This document shows, piece after piece, positions 1 to 5,535 of a stretch of DNA of 7,693 nucleotides. The position numbers and the translations under genes were made by a program. The notes under the pieces are model-generated. The model was not told where the DNA came from. It made no database searches and saw only the letters and a list, made by a program, of their open reading frames with translations. Where the stretch lies: NCBI GenBank assembly GCA_020056895.1, contig JAGVGV010000705.1, positions 1 through 7,693 of the forward strand, given 5' to 3'. The number at the start of each line of letters is the position of its first letter. Within the stretch, counting starts at the first letter, position 1. The stretch comes from Deltaproteobacteria bacterium (GTDB lineage Bacteria; Desulfobacterota; Desulfarculia; Adiutricales; JAGVGV01).

Positions 1-1
1 C

Positions 2-253
2 GTTGTGTTGATCGTGGCCATTTGGGTTAAGAATCTGGGATGGTGGGCATGGATTCCCGTCCAATTTCGGCTGGCGGTTCTGGCTCTGGCGGCGGCGGCG
101 AATCTGGCGGCTATCATCGGGTTATTGACCGTCCATGGGTCCCGGGTGAACCGGTATCAAAGGGCGGTGATGCTGTTGAACGTGATTGGGTTCTTGCTTA
201 TAACGATCCTTTTGGGGGGCGCGCTCTATCTGCAATACTATTTCCGAATGTGA
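2..253 (+). CDS. C-terminal part of a small membrane protein (partial, unknown function)
   Basis: The reading frame is open to the left edge of the window and stops at TGA 251-253, so the true start is probably outside. A GTG at 5 is the first start codon inside the window, but no ribosome binding site can be judged there. The visible 82-83 residues are strongly hydrophobic. A Trp-rich segment (KNLGWWAWIP) is followed by a likely membrane helix at about residues 20-45. A short basic loop (SRVNRYQR) comes next, then a second helix at about 54-77 and an aromatic tail ending YLQYYFRM. The basic loop between the two helices suggests that this loop is cytoplasmic. I do not recognise the family. 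It lies 50 bp upstream of a 29-codon membrane ORF on the same strand and may be co-transcribed with it. Confidence 0.6.
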   Translation, partial: VVLIVAIWVKNLGWWAWIPVQFRLAVLALAAAANLAAIIGLLTVHGSRVNRYQRAVMLLNVIGFLLITILLGGALYLQYYFRM

Positions 254-259
254 GCGACC

Positions 260-273
260 TTGGCCCGGGCCAA
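260..273. repeat. 14-bp perfect palindrome
   Basis: TTGGCCCGGGCCAA reads identically on both strands. It sits 6 bp after the stop codon of the upstream membrane gene and about 20 bp before the ribosome binding site of the small ORF at 304. It could be a protein-binding site, or as RNA a short GC hairpin with a tiny loop. No T-run follows, so it is not a classic terminator. Its function is unknown. Confidence 0.45.
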
Positions 274-303
274 TCCACTCTTACCCTCTGAACGGAGGGG
301 ACC

Positions 304-393
304 ATGAAATACCGAGCCTTTATCGTAGGGATCAGCCTGGGCATGCTGGTTCTGTCCGTCATTGTCCTGGTCTTTGAAGGCTCCACATTCTAA
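304..393 (+). CDS. Small single-helix membrane protein, 29 residues (hypothetical)
   Basis: ATG 304 to TAA 391-393 encodes MKYRAFIVGISLGMLVLSVI followed by VLVFEGSTF. A strong Shine-Dalgarno sequence, GGAGG at 294-298, sits 5 nt before the ATG. This is the main reason to regard so short an ORF as real. After a basic N-terminus (MKYR), residues 5-24 form one uninterrupted hydrophobic helix, and a short polar tail follows. This matches the architecture of bacterial small membrane proteins that stabilise or regulate a larger membrane partner; the partner could be the protein encoded just upstream. I recognise no family, and a signal-anchor-like chance ORF cannot be excluded. The tetR promoter begins right after its stop codon, so it probably belongs to the upstream transcript. 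Confidence 0.5.
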   Translation: MKYRAFIVGISLGMLVLSVIVLVFEGSTF

Positions 394-403
394 GGATTTG
401 GTA

Positions 404-432
404 TTGACAGTACAGGTCAACGGTGTTACTAT
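404..432 (+). promoter_or_regulatory. Putative sigma70-type promoter of the tetR-SCP2-GRE operon
   Basis: A perfect -35 box TTGACA (404-409) is followed after 17 bp by TACTAT (427-432), a 4-of-6 match to the -10 consensus. The overlapping TATAAC at 430-435 matches better but would leave a 20-bp spacer. The predicted transcript would start near 439 and give a leader of about 53 nt before the ATG at 492. Both boxes overlap inverted repeats that look like operator sites, which suggests repression. Confidence 0.55.
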
Positions 433-483
433 AACATTGTAGCGGAAACGACGTTGACATAAAACATACCCAAATATCAACGG
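404..483. promoter_or_regulatory. Candidate TetR operator cluster (nested inverted and direct repeats)
   Basis: Several repeats crowd this 80-bp stretch. One is an inverted repeat TTGAC-N7-GTCAA at 404-420, covering the -35 box. A second is TGTTA-CTA-TAACA at 424-436, covering the -10 box. A third is GTTGA (453-457) paired with TCAAC (477-481), whose right arm abuts the GGAG ribosome binding site at 482-485. There is also a duplicated module, TTGACA then TCAACGG, at 404-423 and 454-483, with internal spacings of 7 and 17 bp, one helical turn apart. TetR-family repressors commonly bind short palindromes overlapping their own promoters. That this local TetR binds here is inference. Confidence 0.45.
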
Positions 484-491
484 AGCAAGAC

Positions 492-1205
492 ATGCCCAAG
501 GCGCAACGCAGCCCCGTGGAAATTGAAGCGGTACGACAAGAGATCATGGCGTTGGCCCTGGAGATCATCGTCTCCGACGGATTCGATGGACTGAGCATGC
601 GTAAATTGGCGGCCCGTCTGAATGTCACGGCCAAAACGATCTACAACTATTTTCACAACAAGGACGAGTTGTACCTTTGCCTGCTGACCAAGGGGTTTGC
701 GGAGCTTCTGGACCGTTTCGAGGCGGCCGTCCAACCGTACACGGAACCGATGGACCGGTTCGCGGCGGCCGTCCGCGCGTATATCGATTTCGGACTTCAA
801 AACGCCCATATCTATAACCTCATGTTCACCTGGCATGTGCCCAAATATAACGACTATTTGGGCTCCCCCATGGAGTGGACGGCGCGGGCTGAACTGGAAA
901 CGGCTTTAAAGGCGGCCGATTTTTTCATAGGACTGATCAAAGCCTGCCTGGGGGACTCGGTTACTCCCAAGGAGTCGGATATCCGCTTCGAAATGATCCA
1001 AATCTGGTCGCACCTGCATGGATTTATCGCCGGCGTCAACAACCACTTGCTCGATTACCTTCATGACGATCCCATCTCGCTGAAAGAGCGCATCATCGAC
1101 CGGGCGCTTGCAAGCAGCCGCCGCGAAATGGACGCCCTTAAAAAACGCTTGGCTTTGAAGATTGTCACCAACACGCGGCCACATCGCACGAGGGAGGAGG
1201 AATGA
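492..1205 (+). CDS. TetR/AcrR-family transcriptional regulator
   Basis: This 237-residue protein has a classic TetR N-terminus. A first helix contains EIMALALEIIVSDG. A helix-turn-helix follows at about residues 34-54 (GLSMRKLAARLNVTAKTIYN), ending in the typical YNYFHNKDEL. The larger C-terminal ligand domain (about 75-200) contains YIDFGLQNAHIYNLMFTWHV and a Trp-x3-His-Gly element at W172-H176-G177. This resembles the WHG-type (TetR_C_33) ligand domain. The start at 492 is supported by GGAG (482-485), 6 nt upstream. The gene is first in the operon and its stop TGA overlaps the next gene's ATG (ATGA), which implies translational coupling. It probably represses the operon through the repeats upstream of it and is relieved by a small, perhaps hydrophobic, ligand. 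The family assignment is firm; ligand and targets are inferred. Confidence 0.93.
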   Translation: MPKAQRSPVEIEAVRQEIMALALEIIVSDGFDGLSMRKLAARLNVTAKTIYNYFHNKDELYLCLLTKGFAELLDRFEAAVQPYTEPMDRFAAAVRAYIDFGLQNAHIYNLMFTWHVPKYNDYLGSPMEWTARAELETALKAADFFIGLIKACLGDSVTPKESDIRFEMIQIWSHLHGFIAGVNNHLLDYLHDDPISLKERIIDRALASSRREMDALKKRLALKIVTNTRPHRTREEE

Positions 1206-1570
1206 TGAAATTCCAGTTATTGCTTTATATCCTCTACAAAAAATTGGCCAAGGCGGCCAGGAAAAACACCCGCTTCAAGAATTTCATTCAAAACAAACAA
1301 CTTAAATTCGCCATTAAAACAGGCCGGAATGGCATAGGCCGGCAATATGTTTTCGACAACGGCAAAATTTCATCGAGCGCCAAAAACATCCTTGTTTGCG
1401 ACGCGGCCATGGTGTGGTGCGACGCCGACACGGCCTTCAAGGTGATGGCCTCCGGAAACGAAGAGGCCTCGGTGGCCGCGCTCACGGAAAAAAAGCTTCA
1501 GGTGGAGGGCGACTTCAAGGAGTTCATGTGGTTTTCGCGAGCCGTGGACATCATGATGGGCAAGGCCTGA
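1202..1570 (+). CDS. SCP2 sterol-carrier-like lipid-binding protein
   Basis: This is a 122-residue single-domain protein. A basic, amphipathic N-terminus of about 30 residues (YILYKKLAKAARKNTRFKNF) is followed by a region with the SCP2 pattern. Its elements are FAIKTGRNGIGRQYVFDNGK (strands with the G-x-G-R-x-Y/F signature), then ILVCDAAMVWCDADTAFKVM, then a C-terminal KKLQVEGDFKEFMWF motif matching the x-L-x-V-x-G-D segment of SCP2 domains. Known members bind fatty acids, acyl-CoA or sterols in a hydrophobic tunnel. No signal peptide is evident, so it should be cytosolic or peripherally membrane-associated. The ATG at 1202 overlaps the tetR stop, and a second ATG at 1205 is equally usable. 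The tetR 3' end (GGAGGAGGA) serves as the ribosome binding site. Its place between the regulator and the GRE suggests a carrier or sequestering role for the pathway's substrate or product; this is inference. Confidence 0.7.
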   Translation: MMKFQLLLYILYKKLAKAARKNTRFKNFIQNKQLKFAIKTGRNGIGRQYVFDNGKISSSAKNILVCDAAMVWCDADTAFKVMASGNEEASVAALTEKKLQVEGDFKEFMWFSRAVDIMMGKA

Positions 1571-1620
1571 CGGGGATGAACCCGATTTGAAGAAACCCCC
1601 TACTCAGCGAGGATTAAAAA

Positions 1621-4155
1621 ATGGAAGCGACCGTTGCCCGTATCGATAAGCAACCGATTGGCCTTGAACCCTTCGACAAAGTCTGGGCGGTGGGCGAATC
1701 CGCCATGATCGAAAACCCCTCCCCGTTTCCAAGAGTGAATCGGTTTCGAAAATTCGTGAATGTTGAAACCGAATTTACAGTCGATCATCAACGGGCCTGC
1801 CTGGTCACCGAGGCTTATCAACTTAACCAGGACAAACCCCAAGTGATAAGGGTCGCCGAAGCCCTTCATCACGTTCTGGAAAACGTCGGCATCCGGATCA
1901 TGAAAGACGAACTGATCGTGGGCGAAATGGCCGCTCCCATCAAATCGGCTCCGATCTTTCCGGAGTTTTCCTTCGATTGGGTGATGGACGAAATGAAAAA
2001 CCACCCTTGGAAGGACCGCCTGCACGACAACTACCATATTACGAAAAACTCGGGAAAAAAGCTTCGGTCCATTCATGATTTTTGGAAAGGCAAAACGGTG
2101 GAAGACGCCATCGTGGCGAGGCTTTCCGAGGATGAAAAGAAGGGCACGAACCTGGGGCGGGGGCTTTACCTGCTCAATCTCTATATGTTCGGCGGCGTCG
2201 GTCATCTGCAGGCCAATTATGAAAAGCTTTTCGTCCTCGGCTTCAACGGGCTGAAAGGCCAGGTCGAAGCCAAAATGAAAAGCCTGAATCCAACCCTTCC
2301 GGACGATTTGGAAAAGAGAGATTTTTACAAGGCCGAATTGATCGTTCTCGATGCCGCGAGCCTTTACCTGAAACGATATGCCGCTCTGGCCCGGCGAATG
2401 GCGGAAGGCGAGACCGATGCGCGGTGGAAGAAGGAACTGAGCCAAATCGCGGACAACTGCGATTGGGTCGCGGGAAATCCCCCTCGCACCTTTTGGGAAG
2501 CCTTGCAGTTGTTGTTCATGGCGACCACGATTATCCTGATCGAATCCAACGGCCATTCGGTTTCCTACGGCCGATTCGATCAATACATGCACCCTTTTTA
2601 CGAAAAGGACATCGCCCGCGGAACGGCGACCAAAGAATGGATTCAAGAGCTTATCGAAATATTTTTTATTAAGGATCTGTGGTGGTGCAAACTCAGGGAC
2701 CGGCTGACCGTTATTCCCAACAGCGGCAGGGGAATGGGGGGGGACAGCCTGACCGTGGGCGGCGTTGACAAGCAGGGCGCGGATGCGACCAACGATTTGA
2801 GCTATATGGTCTTGGACGCGCACGCGAACACGCGCGGCGGCGTGCCCTGGATCGCCGTCCGCCTGCACGCCAAAACCCCCTGGGAATTCAAGGTCAAAGC
2901 CATCAATACGATCCGCATTGGCACCGGGCAGCCCAAGCTGTTCAATGATGAAGCCGCCATACCCGCATCGATCCGCGCCGGACGCTCCCTTGAAGATTCG
3001 CGCAACTACCATGTCGTGGGATGCGTAGAGATCGATGCCGGCGGCAAGGAATACGGCTGGCACGATTCCGCCTATTTCAGCATCGCCAAAGTCCTTGAAC
3101 TGGCCATCAACAACGGCCGCTGCATTGGCTGCGGCGCGCACTGCCCCCGGTGGGATGGATGCGGAGGCGCCGGCAAACGCCTTGGGCCGGAAACCGGCAG
3201 CCTGGCCGATTTCAAATCGTTTGAAGAGGTGCTTGAATCCTATGACCAGCAAATGAAGTATTGGGTGGATCAGATGATCGCCGGCACCGAAATCATGGAC
3301 CAAGCGCACCAGCAACTCAAACCCCTGCCGTATCTTTCGCTGCTGATCGACGACTGCATCGAAAAAGGAACGGACGTCACCGCGGGGGGAGCCGTTTACA
3401 ACTTTACCGGCCCTCAGGCCGTCGGCGTGGGAACGGTCGCCGATGGGCTGGCAACCATCCGACAACTGGTGTTCGACGAGAAAAAAGTTTTGGGCCGGGA
3501 CCTGCTGAACGCCTGCGAGAACAACTGGAACGGCTGTGAGGCGCTCTACGCCCTGGTCAACGGCAACAAAGTCCACCATTACGGCAACGATGACGATTAT
3601 GCCGATACGCTGGCGAAATACGCGTCGGACACTTATTGCAAGTATGTGGAGAACCGTCCCAATGCCCGCGGCGGCACCTACATCCCCGGCGTCTATTCCG
3701 TTTCCGCCAACGTGGCCTTAGGGCTGATCCAATGGGCTTCGGTCGACGGCCGAAAGGCGCTGGAGCCGGTATCCGATTGCGTCGGTCCGGTGCATACCAT
3801 GGCCGGTTCGCACGACGTGAAAGGACCCACCGCGATCGCCAAGTCCGTTTCCAAATTGGATCATGTTCGCGCCGGCAACGGCACCCTGCTGAACTGGAAA
3901 TTCACGCCGGCCTGTGTCGCCGGTGATGCCGGCCGGGACAACCTGATCTCTTTGGTGGACGTCTATTTCGAGCGCAAAGGGATGCACAGCCAGTTCAACA
4001 TCCTCAGCCGCGAAACCTTGCTGGATGCCTTGGAGCGGCCCGAGCACTACAAGGATCTTCTGGTTCGGGTGGCAGGCTACAGCGCTTATTTCGTCGAACT
4101 GAGCAAACCCCTGCAATACGATATCATCGGACGGACGGAGCTTTCATTCGACTGA
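1621..4155 (+). CDS. Glycyl radical enzyme, dehydratase/lyase (PFL2-like) type with a cysteine-rich insert
   Basis: This 844-residue protein has the PFL-like barrel followed by a C-terminal glycine-radical domain. The radical site is Gly819 in RVAGYSAYF, followed by LQYDIIGRTE. The thiyl cysteine is Cys468 in GCVE, with Glu470 two residues later and Asp482 in GWHDSAYF. His195 (GGVGHLQANYEK) and His312-Ser313 (NGHSVSYGRFDQY) are also kept. Together these match the catalytic set of B12-independent glycerol/propanediol dehydratases and their relatives (choline lyase, isethionate lyase, hydroxyproline dehydratase). Pyruvate formate-lyase itself uses a Cys-Cys pair, which is absent. Residues 501-514 carry C-x2-C-x3-C-x5-C, which I do not recall from the characterised members. 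Several usually constant motifs differ: ASVDGR for ATPDGR, KFTP for KFHP, and LQYDII for LQ(N/D)DII. GAGG (1609-1612) lies 8 nt before the ATG. Substrate unknown; an arylacetate-type decarboxylase is an alternative, because Cys-x-Glu also occurs there. Confidence 0.92.
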   Translation: MEATVARIDKQPIGLEPFDKVWAVGESAMIENPSPFPRVNRFRKFVNVETEFTVDHQRACLVTEAYQLNQDKPQVIRVAEALHHVLENVGIRIMKDELIVGEMAAPIKSAPIFPEFSFDWVMDEMKNHPWKDRLHDNYHITKNSGKKLRSIHDFWKGKTVEDAIVARLSEDEKKGTNLGRGLYLLNLYMFGGVGHLQANYEKLFVLGFNGLKGQVEAKMKSLNPTLPDDLEKRDFYKAELIVLDAASLYLKRYAALARRMAEGETDARWKKELSQIADNCDWVAGNPPRTFWEALQLLFMATTIILIESNGHSVSYGRFDQYMHPFYEKDIARGTATKEWIQELIEIFFIKDLWWCKLRDRLTVIPNSGRGMGGDSLTVGGVDKQGADATNDLSYMVLDAHANTRGGVPWIAVRLHAKTPWEFKVKAINTIRIGTGQPKLFNDEAAIPASIRAGRSLEDSRNYHVVGCVEIDAGGKEYGWHDSAYFSIAKVLELAINNGRCIGCGAHCPRWDGCGGAGKRLGPETGSLADFKSFEEVLESYDQQMKYWVDQMIAGTEIMDQAHQQLKPLPYLSLLIDDCIEKGTDVTAGGAVYNFTGPQAVGVGTVADGLATIRQLVFDEKKVLGRDLLNACENNWNGCEALYALVNGNKVHHYGNDDDYADTLAKYASDTYCKYVENRPNARGGTYIPGVYSVSANVALGLIQWASVDGRKALEPVSDCVGPVHTMAGSHDVKGPTAIAKSVSKLDHVRAGNGTLLNWKFTPACVAGDAGRDNLISLVDVYFERKGMHSQFNILSRETLLDALERPEHYKDLLVRVAGYSAYFVELSKPLQYDIIGRTELSFD
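3121..3162 (+). other. Cysteine-rich insert in the glycyl radical enzyme (possible metal site)
   Basis: Residues 501-514 read CIGCGAHCPRWDGC. Cysteines at 501, 504, 508 and 514 have spacing x2, x3, x5, and His507 is a further potential ligand. The insert follows the Cys468-to-Asp482 segment and precedes KRLGPETGS, where related dehydratases pass directly from the 'NSG/NNG' turn to 'GPKTG'. About 13 residues appear to be added compared with glycerol dehydratase as I remember it. Four closely spaced cysteines suggest an Fe-S cluster or structural zinc; disulfides are unlikely in a cytosolic anaerobic enzyme. No other subunit in the window could supply such a cluster. Confidence 0.5.
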
Positions 4156-4239
4156 TCGAGCCATGTCGGGGCAATCGCGGTGCGCCGTCGCCATGGATAC
4201 GCCGGTGCACCCTTGCCCTTCGAGCCTGCCCTAAAGGTG

Positions 4240-4251
4240 ATGAATATTCAT
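4240..4251. repeat. 12-bp perfect palindrome upstream of the activase gene
   Basis: ATGAATATTCAT is a perfect AT-rich palindrome lying 42 bp before the activase ATG, in the 138-bp gap after the GRE gene. It could be an operator or a processing signal. I see no convincing -35/-10 pair or T-tract terminator in this gap and no small ORF in it. Confidence 0.3.
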
Positions 4252-4293
4252 TGCCTCCCGTTCACGAATGCTTGTTAAGGAGGATGCGCCGTT

Positions 4294-5256
4294 ATGCGGT
4301 TGGAAGGCCTGGTTACCAATATACAGCGCTTTACCATTCACGATGGCCCGGGAATCAGAACGGAAGTTTTCCTGAAAGGCTGTCCGTTGCGATGCCGTTG
4401 GTGCGGCAATCCTGAAAGTATGAACGTATTTCCGGAAGTCGGGGTGTTTCCATCGCGCTGTATCGGGATTGAAAAATGCGGATATTGCCTTTCCGCCTGT
4501 CCGGTATGCGACCGGGGCGTCTTTTTGAAGGTGGATGACCGGATCGCCGGAATCGATCGCGAAATCTGCTCCATGTGCCTTAAATGCGCGGATGCCTGCC
4601 CGGCGGATGCTTTAACCGTGTGGGGCAAACGGCTTTCGGTCGATGACGTGATGAAAGAAGTGCTTTCCGATTTGGATTTCTACGCAAAATCCGGGGGCGG
4701 GGTAACGGTTTCAGGCGGTGAAGCGCTTGTTCAATGGCAATTCGCGACGGCCATCTTGAAGCAGTGCCGGCGGCATGGCATTCATACCTGCCTGGAGACG
4801 GCGCTGCACCGCGATTCGGACATCCTCGACGAGGTTTATCCTTTCGCCGATATGGTGATTACCGATCTTAAACACATGAACTCCGAAAAACACCGCGAAT
4901 TTACCGGCGTGGGCAATAAACGCATTCACGCGAACATCGTCAAAACCGCCAAGATGGGAAAGCCGCTCATCATAAGAATTCCCGTGGTTCCCGGTCATAA
5001 CGATGACGAAGAGAATATCCGGGCGACGGCCGATTTTATCGCCAAATTGCCTCAAGGTCGGGTTTTGCAAGTGCAGCTTTTGCCCTATCGTCCATTGGGG
5101 GTCGAAAAATACGCATCGCTCGGCCGCGAATATCCCATGCCGGCGGAGCTTCAGACGGATCGCCTTGAACGGGATAAAAAGATTCTCTCTCTGGTATCGA
5201 TTATGGAAACATACGGAATCCCGGCCGTGGCCGGCGCCAACACCAAAACATCGTAA
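4294..5256 (+). CDS. Glycyl-radical enzyme activating enzyme (radical SAM, with two added Fe-S cluster motifs)
   Basis: This 320-residue protein generates the Gly819 radical by hydrogen abstraction with a 5'-deoxyadenosyl radical from S-adenosylmethionine. The N-terminal signature IHDGPGIRTEVFLKGCPLRC contains the radical-SAM triad Cys30, Cys34, Cys37 (C-x3-C-x2-C). A ferredoxin-like insert follows, with Cys56, 62, 65, 69 (spacing x5, x2, x3; a further Cys72) and Cys92, 95, 98, 102 (spacing x2, x2, x3). It probably holds two [4Fe-4S] clusters, as in activases of glycerol dehydratase, choline lyase and arylacetate decarboxylase; the pyruvate formate-lyase activase lacks it. SAM-binding SGGE is at 140-143; DLKHMNSEKH and RIPVVPGHND are typical of the family. 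AAGGAGG (4277-4283) lies 10 nt before the ATG. As the only activase beside the only GRE, it is surely the cognate pair. The SAM motif reads SGGEAL instead of the common SGGEPL. Confidence 0.95.
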   Translation: MRLEGLVTNIQRFTIHDGPGIRTEVFLKGCPLRCRWCGNPESMNVFPEVGVFPSRCIGIEKCGYCLSACPVCDRGVFLKVDDRIAGIDREICSMCLKCADACPADALTVWGKRLSVDDVMKEVLSDLDFYAKSGGGVTVSGGEALVQWQFATAILKQCRRHGIHTCLETALHRDSDILDEVYPFADMVITDLKHMNSEKHREFTGVGNKRIHANIVKTAKMGKPLIIRIPVVPGHNDDEENIRATADFIAKLPQGRVLQVQLLPYRPLGVEKYASLGREYPMPAELQTDRLERDKKILSLVSIMETYGIPAVAGANTKTS

Positions 5257-5535
5257 CCCTGCTTCAAACGCACTTCAACAGGTCCTGCTCCTTTAGCGGA
5301 TTCACCCCCGTGTCACTATTGGATAAAGGTGTTGAATAATTGATTAATCATTCGATTTTCGGTTCGTTTTGGTAGTCGGATAAATGTCATGTTTCAAAAG
5401 AATTCCAACGAAAGGAAAAGATTGCCCGAGGGAGGGTGATCCAGGCGGCGCTCTGGCCCCGCCTTGGTCTCCGCCCGTAGGGCTTTTCGGAAAGTTTTCG
5501 TTTTTCTCTCGTTACCGTTGTGCCAAGCCGGATCG
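5257..5535. other. Convergent intergenic region
   Basis: These 279 bp separate the 3' ends of the activase gene (+) and the AAA+ gene (-). The first half is AT-rich and contains the 10-bp palindrome TGATTAATCA at 5341-5350. The second half is GC-rich with hairpins at about 5443-5483 and a T-rich stretch on the + strand. I find no credible ORF here and, specifically, no small cysteine-rich GRE subunit. Confidence 0.6.
5443..5487 (+). terminator. Putative transcription terminator of the GRE operon
   Basis: Two hairpins occur in tandem on the + strand. The first is AGGCGG (5443-5448) paired with CCGCCT (5459-5464) around a 10-nt loop. The second is GCCC-GTA-GGGC (5473-5483), followed directly by TTTT (5484-5487) and then a T-rich run up to about 5510. 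The second stem is only 4 bp and the site lies about 190-230 bp after the activase stop, so this is a weak candidate. The AAA+ gene ends on the other strand only 50 bp away. Confidence 0.3.

Noticed and set aside
40..291. Gly-rich plus-strand open frame of 83 codons
   Set aside because: It is a frame-shifted shadow of the membrane-protein gene, which has the coherent hydrophobic translation.
454..482. Second TTGACA (454-459) as a -35 box for tetR
   Set aside because: Seventeen bp downstream lies TCAACG, which does not resemble a -10 box. It fits better as part of the repeated operator-like module.
1600..3579. 659-codon open frame on the minus strand opposite the GRE gene
   Set aside because: It is antisense to a gene with full GRE motifs, and its translation has no recognisable motif. 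Long antisense frames arise from the codon bias of GC-rich genes.
1621..4155. Assignment of the GRE as benzylsuccinate or alkylsuccinate synthase
   Set aside because: The thiyl cysteine lies in GCVE with Asp at +14, the dehydratase/lyase pattern, instead of the Leu-Cys-Met-Ser-Pro context I recall for fumarate-adding enzymes. No small BssB/BssC-like subunit genes are present.
1621..4155. Assignment of the GRE as pyruvate formate-lyase proper
   Set aside because: There is no Cys-Cys catalytic pair, and the partner activase has the ferredoxin-like insert absent from the pyruvate formate-lyase activase.
4179..4211. GGTGC...GCACC as a terminator after the GRE gene
   Set aside because: The 5-bp arms enclose a loop of about 23 nt with no T-run, so it is probably chance complementarity.
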